Assembly: GCF_011044255.1 (NCBI RefSeq)
Contig: NZ_CP049107.1
Location: 434,001-498,000, forward strand
Direction: 5' to 3'
Length of the DNA: 64,000 nucleotides
DNA from: Rhizorhabdus phycosphaerae
Lineage (GTDB): Bacteria; Pseudomonadota; Alphaproteobacteria; Sphingomonadales; Sphingomonadaceae
This document shows, piece after piece, positions 25,233-33,522 of this stretch (its first letter is position 1; the number at the start of each line of letters is the position of its first letter). The notes beneath the pieces are model-generated. The model searched no databases. It was not told the DNA's origin and saw only the letters and a list, made by a program, of their open reading frames with translations. A program made the translations under genes and the position numbers.

Positions 25233-27797
25233 ATGAAACGCTACGTCAAGTCCACTTCGCTCACCATGTTGTCGATTGCCTTGGCAGGCACCGCGATTGT
25301 TGCGCCGCCGCCTGCGTTCGCGGCAGAGGCCGAAGCGCAGGCGGCGGCGGACGATAGCGGTTTCGGCGTGATCGTCGTAACGGCCCGCAAGCGCGAAGAA
25401 AGCCTGCTCGACACGCCGATCGCGATCTCGGCGCTGACCAGCAAGGACATCGAGCAGCGCGGCATCACCAGCGTCAACGACGTCGTGCTCAACACGCCCG
25501 GCATCAACGTATCCAACACCAATTCCGGCCGCAACGACCGGTCTTTCCAGCAGATCTCGCTGCGCGGCATGACGCCGTCGACCACGACCTCGACGCTGAC
25601 CGCCAGCTTCATCGACGGCGTGCCGGTCGCCTCTGCCACCGCGCTCAATGCGGTGATCGATCCGGCCCGGATCGAACTGCTGAAAGGGCCGCAGAACGCC
25701 TATTTCGGTCGCAATGCTTTTGCCGGCGCGATCAACGTCGTGACGAAGTCGCCGGGCAAGGAGTTCGGCGGCTCGATCACGGCGATGGGCGGCACCCGCA
25801 GCAACTACGACGTTTCGGTCGCGCTCGAAGGGCAGGTCGTGCCGGATATCCTCAGCTTCCGTATTACCGGACGCAGCTTCTCGAAGGACGGCTCCTACAA
25901 GAACGCCGCCAATCCGAACGAGACGCTCGGCGATCAGAAGACCCGCACCGGAACGCTACAGATCGAGCTTACGCCGTCGGACTCGCTCAAGATCAAGGCC
26001 ATGGGCCTCTATTCCGAGGATGATGACGGTCCGTCGGCGCAGGGCATGCTGTCCGCTTACGAAATCCGCGCCAACAACGGCAGCGTCAACATTCCGGCCC
26101 GCAGTGGTAGCACCGCCGGCACGGTGATCGTACCGAGCCTCGCCAACTGCACGCTTAACGGCACCAATCCGTTCATCTGCGGCGCCCTCCCCTCGCTGCC
26201 AGCTGGCTTCAGCCCCGCGCAGAACACGGTCGAAGACGCTCTGCTCGCCCGCATTCTCGCCAATCCCACGCAGCGCGTCACGAACCCGAAAAAGGGCACC
26301 CGCGGCTACGGCCTCGTCCGCGAATATTACCATCTTCACCTGAACGTCGATTATGAGCTCGGCGATACCGGTGTCACCCTGTCGTCGCTGACGGGCTACA
26401 ATAACGAGCTCTATTCGCAGATGGCCGACCTCGACAATTACGACAGCTCGCTGCTTCGTAATCCTGTCGCGACGGCAGCCAACGGCCTGCGAACCTTCTG
26501 GACCTTCCCCTTCCTCGTCGAGCGCAAGAACAAGGACTTTTCGCAGGAAGTTCGCGCATCCTATGACAAAGGTGGTGCGATCAAGGCGATGCTCGGCGCC
26601 AGCTATCTCGACACCAAGTCAGCAGGCGCGCTGCTGAGCGTGTTCAACGAAGAGCAGTTCGCCGGGGCACGGTCGACCAGCACGCTCACGCCGCCGGGCC
26701 GCGCGGAAACCTGGGGCGTGTTCGGCAGCGTCAGCTATGATGTCACCGAAGCACTCAACATCAGCGCCGAAGGACGCTGGCAGCGCGACAAGGTCTATGC
26801 CTATGTCGGCGGCCGCCCGCTGACGATCGGCGCCGCCGCAGCCAGCACCTACGGCTTGCCCGCCGGCACGTTCGCGCCGCTGACCTCCTTCTTCAACAAG
26901 TCGTTCGACAACTTCATGCCGCGCGTCATCGTCAACTATGACGTCAACCCGGACGTCATGGTCTACGCGTCCTGGTCGAAGGCGGCGAACGTCACGCTAA
27001 GCTCGTTCAACACCTCGTTCCTGTCGGGAACGGCTGGCGAGTTCGCGGCAGCGGAGAGCATCGGCCTTGGGGTCGTGGTTCGCCCCGAGAAGCTCACCAA
27101 CTATGAGCTTGGCCTCAAGGGCAAGTTCCTCGACGGGCGGCTCTACGTCACCGCCGCAGCCTATCTCGCCGACTGGACCGACCAGCATAACAACCGCTCG
27201 GTCATCTTCCTCGACACCACGGTTCCCAACGCCGTGCCCTCGATCGTCAGCGGCGTCGCGAACACCGGCAAGACGCGGGTCAAGGGCTTCGAACTCGACA
27301 TCAATGCGGAACCGATTGACGGCGTCACCATCAACGCGTCGGGCGCCGTCAACGAGAGCTCGATCCGCTCCTTCGCCGATCCGTCGATCACCCGGCTGAC
27401 CGGTGTGACGGGCGACGGCTTCAGGGGCAACCAGCTGCCGCTGACGTCGAAATATTCCGCCAATATCGGCGTGCAATATACGGGCAAGCTTGCAGAAGAC
27501 ATGGGCTGGTTCGTCCGCTCCGACCTTTCCTACAAGTCGCGGCAGTTCGTCGACGCAGCCAACATCACCTGGATCAAGAGCCGCACGCAGGTGAACAGCC
27601 GCATCGGTTTCAACAAAGGCAAGTTCGGGCTGGAGGCGTTCGTCACCAACCTGTTCAACAACAAGGACTATACCGCCGTCGCCCAGAACAACCTGCTGGA
27701 GCCGAGCTTTGCCCTGTCGGGTGCCGCCTTCGGCTATCTGAACGTGGGCCTGCCCGAGCTCCGTACGGTCGGGATCCGCGGAAGCTACAAGTTCTGA
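25233..27797 (+). CDS. TonB-dependent outer-membrane receptor 2
   Basis: An 854-residue receptor with a signal peptide ending PPAFAAEA, TonB-box-like VIVVTARKREESLLDTPIAI, plug motifs LRGMTPSTT and YFGRNAFAGAINVVTKSP, and a terminal beta-strand GIRGSYKF. It shares the DRSFQQI plug segment and overall layout with receptor 1, so the two are paralogues with diverged extracellular loops. The start at MKRYVKSTS has AGGGGG 6 bp upstream. It is divergent from a GPH transporter operon and ends in a strong terminator. Confidence 0.95.
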   Translation: MKRYVKSTSLTMLSIALAGTAIVAPPPAFAAEAEAQAAADDSGFGVIVVTARKREESLLDTPIAISALTSKDIEQRGITSVNDVVLNTPGINVSNTNSGRNDRSFQQISLRGMTPSTTTSTLTASFIDGVPVASATALNAVIDPARIELLKGPQNAYFGRNAFAGAINVVTKSPGKEFGGSITAMGGTRSNYDVSVALEGQVVPDILSFRITGRSFSKDGSYKNAANPNETLGDQKTRTGTLQIELTPSDSLKIKAMGLYSEDDDGPSAQGMLSAYEIRANNGSVNIPARSGSTAGTVIVPSLANCTLNGTNPFICGALPSLPAGFSPAQNTVEDALLARILANPTQRVTNPKKGTRGYGLVREYYHLHLNVDYELGDTGVTLSSLTGYNNELYSQMADLDNYDSSLLRNPVATAANGLRTFWTFPFLVERKNKDFSQEVRASYDKGGAIKAMLGASYLDTKSAGALLSVFNEEQFAGARSTSTLTPPGRAETWGVFGSVSYDVTEALNISAEGRWQRDKVYAYVGGRPLTIGAAAASTYGLPAGTFAPLTSFFNKSFDNFMPRVIVNYDVNPDVMVYASWSKAANVTLSSFNTSFLSGTAGEFAAAESIGLGVVVRPEKLTNYELGLKGKFLDGRLYVTAAAYLADWTDQHNNRSVIFLDTTVPNAVPSIVSGVANTGKTRVKGFELDINAEPIDGVTINASGAVNESSIRSFADPSITRLTGVTGDGFRGNQLPLTSKYSANIGVQYTGKLAEDMGWFVRSDLSYKSRQFVDAANITWIKSRTQVNSRIGFNKGKFGLEAFVTNLFNNKDYTAVAQNNLLEPSFALSGAAFGYLNVGLPELRTVGIRGSYKF

Positions 27798-27825
27798 TCC
27801 CTCCGACCATCGAGGTCGATACTCG

Positions 27826-27858
27826 GGGGCGGCGCCATCGGCGTCGCCCCTTTTCTTT
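27826..27858 (+). terminator. Rho-independent terminator after TonB receptor 2
   Basis: 11-bp stem GGGGCGGCGCC / GGCGTCGCCCC (one G-T wobble) with an ATC loop, then TTTTCTTTT. Confidence 0.85.
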
Positions 27859-27887
27859 TGGGTTGATTTCAGGTCAAGACGCCGATC

Positions 27888-27906
27888 CTGCCCGCACAGC
27901 GGACAA
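27888..27906. promoter_or_regulatory. Putative regulon operator, site D
   Basis: CTGCCCG-CACAG-CGGACAA, 54 bp before the preferred start of the next gene. The right half matches the consensus; the left half has one substitution in TCCG. Confidence 0.4.
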
Positions 27907-27960
27907 AGCCGCGAAGAGATGCGCTGCCACTCGAAGACCGGGCATCCTTCGAACCGACAT

Positions 27961-28809
27961 ATGACGTCCGCCTTCGCCTCGAAACCGCCCAACGCCCGCT
28001 TCATCCGGCGTGGCTATACCGCGTGCCGGTTTGGCCATATGCATTATCGCACCGCAGGACCGGACGATGAAAAGATCGCGCCGGGCATGCCTGCGCTCGT
28101 CATGCTGCACCAGAATCCGTCCTCAAGCTTCGAGTATGAGCCGCTGATCGCCGAACTCGCCACCGACCGCAGGATATTTGCCTTCGACACGCCCGGTTAT
28201 GGCATGTCGGATGCTCCGCCTGCGCCGCCGGGCATGGCGGGTTATGCGGAGGCATTCTCGGACGCGCTGGATTCGTTGGGGCTGGACAATGTGGATCTTT
28301 ACGGTTTCCACACCGGCACGCTGCTGGCAGCCGAACTCGCCATTCTTCGCCCCGACAGGGTGCGCAGCGCGGTGATGACAGGTATCCCGATGTACGATGC
28401 GCCCACCCGCGCAAGGAAGCTGGCCGAGACCGAGGCGTTTCCGCCCCCGGACGAGGAAGGCAAGGTCGTTCTCGACCTGCTCCAGCGCCTGTGGACCTAT
28501 GTCGTCGCGTCGCGCGACGGCCGGGTGCCGCTGGCGAAGGCCGTGCTGAACTTTGCCGACAAGGCTGCCGTGCTCGATCGTTTCACCTGGGCTTACAAGG
28601 GCGTGTGGGGATGGGACTTTGCCCGTCTCGCACAGGTCCCCTGCCCCGTCCTGGTCCTGCAACCCGCCGAGGATCTGCGTGCCGTCTCGCTAGAGGCGGC
28701 CCGGCTCCTTCCTTATGCGGTCGTGCGGGAACTGCCCGATCTCGACCGCGACATTTTCGATATCGCGCCGGAGATACTGGCCCATGAAATACGCTCTTTC
28801 CTCCACTGA
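27961..28809 (+). CDS. Alpha/beta hydrolase-fold protein with His at the nucleophile position
   Basis: A 282-residue alpha/beta-hydrolase fold protein. The HQNPSSS oxyanion-type loop follows strand 3 (about residue 50), and FDTPGYGMSD is typical. The nucleophile elbow reads GFHTG (residues 115-119), with histidine where serine is expected. The usual late GH motif is replaced by LPDLDRDIFD. Either the enzyme uses another mechanism or it is not a serine hydrolase. The ATG used here was preferred because the operator-like repeat ends only 12 bp before an alternative in-frame ATG 14 codons upstream; neither has a strong ribosome site. The 3' end overlaps the kinase-fold gene by 26 bp. Confidence 0.8.
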   Translation: MTSAFASKPPNARFIRRGYTACRFGHMHYRTAGPDDEKIAPGMPALVMLHQNPSSSFEYEPLIAELATDRRIFAFDTPGYGMSDAPPAPPGMAGYAEAFSDALDSLGLDNVDLYGFHTGTLLAAELAILRPDRVRSAVMTGIPMYDAPTRARKLAETEAFPPPDEEGKVVLDLLQRLWTYVVASRDGRVPLAKAVLNFADKAAVLDRFTWAYKGVWGWDFARLAQVPCPVLVLQPAEDLRAVSLEAARLLPYAVVRELPDLDRDIFDIAPEILAHEIRSFLH

Positions 28810-29800
28810 CGCCGTCCTGCCCCAGGCTGGGGTATCTCATTCGGTCCTCCATCCGGACTGGATCGCATCTCAAGTCCGTACCCGCTATGCGGTGGTGGGC
28901 GAGGTCAGCTGCTTCCTGCTCTATCGGGGCATGAACGACGTCTACCTCGTCCAGGACGCGCAGGCCAAATATGCGCTGCGCGTTTGGCGCAAGACTTACC
29001 GAGAACCCGACGATGTCGCTTATGAACTGGGCTTCCTCGACTATCTGCGCCGGCAGGGCTTCCCGGCTTCGGTCGCGGTGCCCCAGTTGGATGGTGCGCT
29101 CTATTTCAAGGTGGACAGCCCCGAAGGCGTCCGCGCGGTCGCGATGTACGACTGGGCGCCGGGTGTAAAGTTCGGCGAACGGCTTTCGACCGATACTGCG
29201 CACCGGATCGGCGCGGCATTCGCGCATATGCATCTGGCCGGATTTGACTGGGCCGGGGCAGAGCACAGGTTCAGCACGAAGACGGCCAAGGACTATAATA
29301 TCTGCATGCCGGCGCTGATCGACTTCGTTTATGATCGACCCGACGATTTGCGCGATTATCCCGTCATCGCGGCCAATCTCGACCGACGGCTCGACGAATA
29401 TGCGGCATCGGGCAAGATACCGCTCGGCGTGTGCCACCGCGATTTTCATCCGTCGAACGTCCACGTCACCGATGATGGTGCAATCACGCTTCTCGACTTC
29501 GACGCTGCGGGAGAGGATTTCCTCATGCAGGATGTGAAGAACTTCGTCTGGGGCAACCTCTTCTACGGTTTCGACCCGGCCTATGGCGACGCGTTTGAAG
29601 CGGGCTACCAGTCGGTTCGTCCGTTCACGGCGGAAGAAATTGCCGCAGGGGAAGTGTTTCTCATGGCCAAGGCGCTGCGCCTCGTCGCCGGTATGGCACA
29701 CAGCTCGACCGCTGTCGGGCGCGGTACCCTGCGCTTCCGCAATCTCGACTGGCTCGGCGATTACATCAAGACCCGCGCCCGTGCGGCGGGCCTGTTGTGA
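28784..29800 (+). CDS. Aminoglycoside phosphotransferase/homoserine kinase II-fold protein
   Basis: A 338-residue protein kinase-like phosphotransferase (APH family). The catalytic loop is HRDFHPSN (about residue 220) and the metal-binding DFD is in LLDFDAAG; the N-terminal lobe has ALRVWR as the likely ATP-lysine region. It resembles ThrB-type small-molecule kinases that phosphorylate hydroxyl or amino groups. The ATG has GGAGA upstream and lies inside the end of the preceding gene, indicating coupling. It may phosphorylate an intermediate or a host of ester-derived alcohols; the substrate is unknown. Confidence 0.85.
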   Translation: MKYALSSTDAVLPQAGVSHSVLHPDWIASQVRTRYAVVGEVSCFLLYRGMNDVYLVQDAQAKYALRVWRKTYREPDDVAYELGFLDYLRRQGFPASVAVPQLDGALYFKVDSPEGVRAVAMYDWAPGVKFGERLSTDTAHRIGAAFAHMHLAGFDWAGAEHRFSTKTAKDYNICMPALIDFVYDRPDDLRDYPVIAANLDRRLDEYAASGKIPLGVCHRDFHPSNVHVTDDGAITLLDFDAAGEDFLMQDVKNFVWGNLFYGFDPAYGDAFEAGYQSVRPFTAEEIAAGEVFLMAKALRLVAGMAHSSTAVGRGTLRFRNLDWLGDYIKTRARAAGLL

Positions 29801-31113
29801 ACGCCGCCGCTGAGACCCGTTGGCCATCCCCCGCCCGCGCGTGGGGGATGGTCGGGCTGCTGTTCCTCGCGGGCGTTTTCTCGGTCATCGACCGCGGCGT
29901 GCTGGCGATCGTGGTCGACCCGGTACGACAGGACATCGGCATCGGCGACGAGCAGGTCGCCCTGCTTCAGGGGCTCGCTTTCGGGCTTTTCTATGCCGTC
30001 ATGGGCATGCCGATGGGACTGCTCGCCGACCGGGTCTCGCGCAAGAGGCTGGTCGCGGCCGGCATCGCCCTCTGGAGCCTCGCCACGATCGGGAGCGGCC
30101 TGGCGCAGGGCTTCGGCTCGCTCTTCGCCGCGCGGCTGATGGTCGGTCTCGGTGAAGCGGCACTCGGTCCCTGCGCCATCTCGCTCATCGCCGATCTCTT
30201 CCCGCCCGACCGTCGCGGGCGACCGATCAGTCTCTATATGATGGGTCAGGGCCTCGCGAACGGGCTGGCCATCACGCTCACGGGTCTGGTCCTTACTCAT
30301 GCCGCGCGAGGCGCTTTTGCAGGGTTCCCCGTGCTGGAGACACTCGCTCCGTGGCGCATCGCCTTCGTCCTGTTCGGCGCGGGCGGGATCGGGGTGGCGG
30401 CAGCGCTGGCGCTGCTGACCCGAGAACCCGAGCGAAAGGGCGCCGCAATCCCGGCATCGGCCAAAGGCATAGCGGGCGCTGCGGAACTGCGCTGGCTATG
30501 GGCCCATCGCGGGGTAACGCTACCGCTCTATCTCGGCTTCGCGATTTGCTTCACGGCCGCTTACGGCGCCGGTGCCTGGACACCGACATTGCTGCTGCGC
30601 GGCTACGGCGTCAGTCCGGCCTTCCTCGGCGCATGGCTGGGACCTTTCGCCATGGCCTTTTCGGCGACGGGTCCCCTGCTCGGCGGATGGCTGCTGGACC
30701 GAGCGGTGCGGCAGGGGCGCGACGGAGCCCGCTTCGTGATTCTCAGGTTCGCGCCTCTTTGCGCGATCCCCTCGGGCCTGGCGGTCCTCGCCGGAGATCC
30801 TCGCCTTGCGGCGATTCTCGTGGCGTCTTCCAACGCGATCTTCGCCTGCGTGGGAACGGTAATGTTCGCCACCCTGCAGACGCTGGTTCCCTCGAACATG
30901 CGCGGCAGTGCCATCTCGCTCACGCTCGTGTTGAACACCCTGCTGGGTGCGACGCTCGGCCCCCTGCTCGTGGCCACCATTACCGAGCGTGGGTTTGGCG
31001 ATCCGGCCAAAGTCGGCTGGTCCATCGCCCTCGTGGTGATCCCCTGCGTGATCGCTGCCAGCGGCCTCTATGCTCTGGCGGAGAGAAATATGGGGCGCCG
31101 TCGGCCTGTCTAA
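29797..31113 (+). CDS. MFS transporter
   Basis: A 438-residue major facilitator with 12 predicted helices. The helix 2-3 loop motif is GLLADRVSRKRLVAAG, and the second half carries GPLLGGWLLDRAVRQGRDGAR. The GTG start overlaps the preceding stop (GTGA), so it is the third gene of this operon. The sequence resembles organic-acid/aromatic-acid or sphingomonad 'spinster-like' transporters. It probably moves a pathway compound across the inner membrane. It is convergent with DUF1838 protein 2. Confidence 0.9.
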   Translation: MNAAAETRWPSPARAWGMVGLLFLAGVFSVIDRGVLAIVVDPVRQDIGIGDEQVALLQGLAFGLFYAVMGMPMGLLADRVSRKRLVAAGIALWSLATIGSGLAQGFGSLFAARLMVGLGEAALGPCAISLIADLFPPDRRGRPISLYMMGQGLANGLAITLTGLVLTHAARGAFAGFPVLETLAPWRIAFVLFGAGGIGVAAALALLTREPERKGAAIPASAKGIAGAAELRWLWAHRGVTLPLYLGFAICFTAAYGAGAWTPTLLLRGYGVSPAFLGAWLGPFAMAFSATGPLLGGWLLDRAVRQGRDGARFVILRFAPLCAIPSGLAVLAGDPRLAAILVASSNAIFACVGTVMFATLQTLVPSNMRGSAISLTLVLNTLLGATLGPLLVATITERGFGDPAKVGWSIALVVIPCVIAASGLYALAERNMGRRRPV

Positions 31114-31120
31114 GGAAATC

Positions 31121-31151
31121 GGGCGCTGCCGGGCCTGGCCCAGCGGCGCCC
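31121..31151. terminator. Possible terminator hairpin between convergent genes
   Basis: Stem GGGCGCTGC / GCGGCGCCC (one wobble) with a GC-rich nested loop in the 45-bp space between the convergent MFS and DUF1838 genes. No T-tract follows on either strand, so intrinsic termination is doubtful. Confidence 0.35.
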
Positions 31152-31158
31152 CCGGTAG

Positions 31159-32004
31159 TTAGGCCCTGGCGTCCCACAAGGGCTGCAGAACCGCTGCCGG
31201 AGCCTTCAAGACGTCCGGCCGTCGTGCGGCGGTAGCCTCGAGAAAGGCAGGCGGGAGCGATTCCATCGTCGCATTCTGACGGCCTATGCCGGTGGCGGTG
31301 AGATGGCCGGGGCGGTCGCCCATCTCCATCCATGGGCGCCACGAGCAGACATTGGTGAAGCTCACCTCGCTGGTCACGCGGGTCGCGCCGGGGCGGATGA
31401 GGTCGTGCCGTTTGGCGTGGAAGGTGTTGCTTTCGGAATAGCGGAAAGGCCGCTGCGCACCGGGGAAGCTCATCGCGGTGCGCGATCGTTCGGTCACCCA
31501 GACATCGTCGCCGCGGACGTCGAACGGCAATACATCGTGCTCCATCTGCAGGCCCGGAACCTCTCGCGCGATGTGAAAAGACAGATCCCTGCCGAAGCGG
31601 ATTTTCGACGGCGGCAATCCCCCGGTCGGTACCTTGCAGTCTTTTCCGGTATAGGGGTTCTTCCAGAGGTCCAGAGCCTTGCCTGTTACAGGATCGGTGA
31701 ACCAGGCCAGTTCGAAGTTGACCGCCTCATAGCCATCGGCGACCTGGCGGTAGCGAGAGAAGACCGCCGACACGACCGCAAACAGCGGATCCATGCGATC
31801 CTCGACCACGCCATAATAGCGCGCCGAGACCCAGCTGGTGATCAGTCCCTCGTCCAGCGCCCCGCGCATCATGATGAAGGTGCGCAACCGGCCTTCGGGG
31901 CTGGTGACGTCGAGCGGATTACCCGCCGCAAGCGCCGGCCTTCCGGCCATCAGCAGTGCCCCGGTTGCGCTCAGCCCGGTGAGCAGGTCGCGGCGGTCGA
32001 TCAT
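31159..32004 (-). CDS. DUF1838 protein 2, Tat-exported
   Basis: A 281-residue protein with twin-arginine signal MIDRRDLLTGLSATGALLMA. It carries the family marks LWKNPYTGKDC (about residue 115) and SWRPWMEMGDRPGHL (about 225), and is the shortest of the four copies here. The function of the family is unknown. It is transcribed alone, divergently from the operon of two alpha/beta hydrolases, with operator site E in the middle of the shared promoter region. Confidence 0.82.
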   Translation of the reverse strand: MIDRRDLLTGLSATGALLMAGRPALAAGNPLDVTSPEGRLRTFIMMRGALDEGLITSWVSARYYGVVEDRMDPLFAVVSAVFSRYRQVADGYEAVNFELAWFTDPVTGKALDLWKNPYTGKDCKVPTGGLPPSKIRFGRDLSFHIAREVPGLQMEHDVLPFDVRGDDVWVTERSRTAMSFPGAQRPFRYSESNTFHAKRHDLIRPGATRVTSEVSFTNVCSWRPWMEMGDRPGHLTATGIGRQNATMESLPPAFLEATAARRPDVLKAPAAVLQPLWDARA

Positions 32005-32080
32005 CTCATTGTCCCCCAGGCTTTGGTTCTACCGTGGCAGGCTGTTGTGACCGTGACAGACGAGCCAGCCTGACGGCCGG

Positions 32081-32101
32081 TCTATCCGACTTGCGGACAG
32101 G
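32081..32101. promoter_or_regulatory. Putative regulon operator, site E
   Basis: TCTATCCG-ACTTG-CGGACAG, almost at the midpoint of the divergent region: 76 bp from the leftward DUF1838 start and 72 bp from the rightward hydrolase start. Confidence 0.55.
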
Positions 32102-32173
32102 CGCCAAAGGCGCATCGCGCTGTGGCGGCTGCACCATAGGCTGCTGCCCATCACGGCCCGGCGAGGAGAACCC

Positions 32174-33133
32174 ATGAAACGCCTGATCAAGCTTGTCGGT
32201 CTGCTCATCATCGCCATTGCGGCCGTGCTCGGTTCGATGCGGATGGGGCTGTGGAATCCGTCCTATGAGAATGTCAGGGCGACCCAGGCCACGGCGCCAT
32301 CGACGTTCGAGAAGATCGGCACCGCTACGCTTCACATGCGCGACGAAGGTCCGCGCGACGGGCCTGCGGTGATCATGCTGCACAGCTCGATGACCAATCT
32401 GCGCGAGTGGGATGGCTGGGCCGATGCGCTGAAGGACAAATATCGGGTCATTCGGTTCGACTGGCCACCCTATGGGCTGTCGACGGATACGGCTCCCTCG
32501 ACGGGCATGCCGGGAGTGGTGGCTCTGCTGGAGAAGGTCGTCGCGGCCAAGGGGCTCGAGCGCTTCGCGATAGTCGGCACGTCGAGCGGTGCGACGATTT
32601 CCACGCTCTATGCCGCCCGCCATCCCGAGCAGGTGACCGCGCTGGCGCTCTCCGCCCTCCCCCTGGAGGCGCCACCAACGACCGATTTCAGCCGGCTGAT
32701 GTGGGCGATGATCTGGACGCACGAAACGCTCGTCCCGAATTATTATCCGCGCGCCTATTATCGCCAATCGCTTTCCGAACTGTACGGGCGGCCCGAGCGC
32801 CTGACCGATGAGACGGTCGACTGGTATTACCAGACCAACACGATCCCTGGCGGCTTCGCGCGGGTGAAGGAATATTGGGAGGCCAACAAGAAAGCCGTCT
32901 GGGCCAAGGGCGCTGCGGGCGATGCGGCGCAAGTCACCGCGCCGATCCTGCTGCAGTGGGGCGATCGCGATCCGGTGCTGCCCAAGGATCTCGCGACCAA
33001 GGCGGTCTCCCAGTTCGAGCGAGCGAAGGTCGATGTGATCCACTATCCCGACGTCGGCCATTATCCGATGCTCGAACTGCCCCGGGATACCGCGCGCGAC
33101 TTGCGCACATGGCTCGACAGGACCGTGAAATGA
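32174..33133 (+). CDS. Alpha/beta hydrolase with N-terminal membrane anchor or signal
   Basis: A 319-residue hydrolase. The N-terminus (MKRLIKLVGLLIIAIAAVLG) is a single hydrophobic helix, an uncleaved anchor or signal peptide. IMLHSSMTN is in the oxyanion region, the nucleophile elbow is GTSSG (about residue 137), the acid is in WGDRDPVLP and the histidine in DVGHYPMLE, so the triad is complete. The sequence from LHMRDEGPRDGPAV onward closely follows the exported hydrolase at 11.9-12.9 kb. It is first in a three-gene operon with 4-bp and 1-bp overlaps. Confidence 0.88.
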   Translation: MKRLIKLVGLLIIAIAAVLGSMRMGLWNPSYENVRATQATAPSTFEKIGTATLHMRDEGPRDGPAVIMLHSSMTNLREWDGWADALKDKYRVIRFDWPPYGLSTDTAPSTGMPGVVALLEKVVAAKGLERFAIVGTSSGATISTLYAARHPEQVTALALSALPLEAPPTTDFSRLMWAMIWTHETLVPNYYPRAYYRQSLSELYGRPERLTDETVDWYYQTNTIPGGFARVKEYWEANKKAVWAKGAAGDAAQVTAPILLQWGDRDPVLPKDLATKAVSQFERAKVDVIHYPDVGHYPMLELPRDTARDLRTWLDRTVK

Positions 33134-33522
33134 CGACATCCCCCGACATTTACGGGCAGTGGGCGCTGCATGGCACCACCCTCGCCCCCGACGGTTCCAC
33201 GCTCTACGAATGGGACGCCGACATGGAGGTTGTCCATGGCGATACCGCACCGGGCGTGATCATGTCGACCAAGGGCGGCGCGAGCGGCGGGCGCAATTCA
33301 CGATCGCTGAGTTTTGCGGAAAAGCTCGAGCGTCTGCCGGACGGCGCCTGGCGCCTGCGCTATGGCTATGAGGCGGACCCCGAGCATGAAGCGACCGCCT
33401 CGCACGAATTTTTCGGCCTGTCGCAACTGACGTTCGACGCCGATCTGATCCGCGCCGAGGGATCGTCCTGCAACTATAACGGTCGGTATGTGATCATGAA
33501 GCTGGCGGCGGAGCGGGTCTGA
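33130..33522 (+). CDS. Small protein of unknown function between two hydrolases
   Basis: 130 residues, MTTSPDIYGQWALHGTTLAP to the C-terminal YVIMKLAAERV. I do not recognise a family. The pattern of short alternating strands (YGQWALHG, EWDADMEVVHGD, GVIMSTKGG, WRLRYGYE) suggests a small all-beta, lipocalin-like fold. There is no signal peptide and no cysteine pair beyond a single cysteine near the end. The ATG overlaps the upstream hydrolase stop (ATGA) and the stop overlaps the next hydrolase start (TGATG), so it is made together with both. Confidence 0.75.
   Translation: MTTSPDIYGQWALHGTTLAPDGSTLYEWDADMEVVHGDTAPGVIMSTKGGASGGRNSRSLSFAEKLERLPDGAWRLRYGYEADPEHEATASHEFFGLSQLTFDADLIRAEGSSCNYNGRYVIMKLAAERV

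Noticed and set aside
27919-27960. Start of the GFHTG hydrolase 14 codons upstream
   Set aside because: It would begin 12 bp after an operator-like repeat; both starts lack a good ribosome site, so this remains open.
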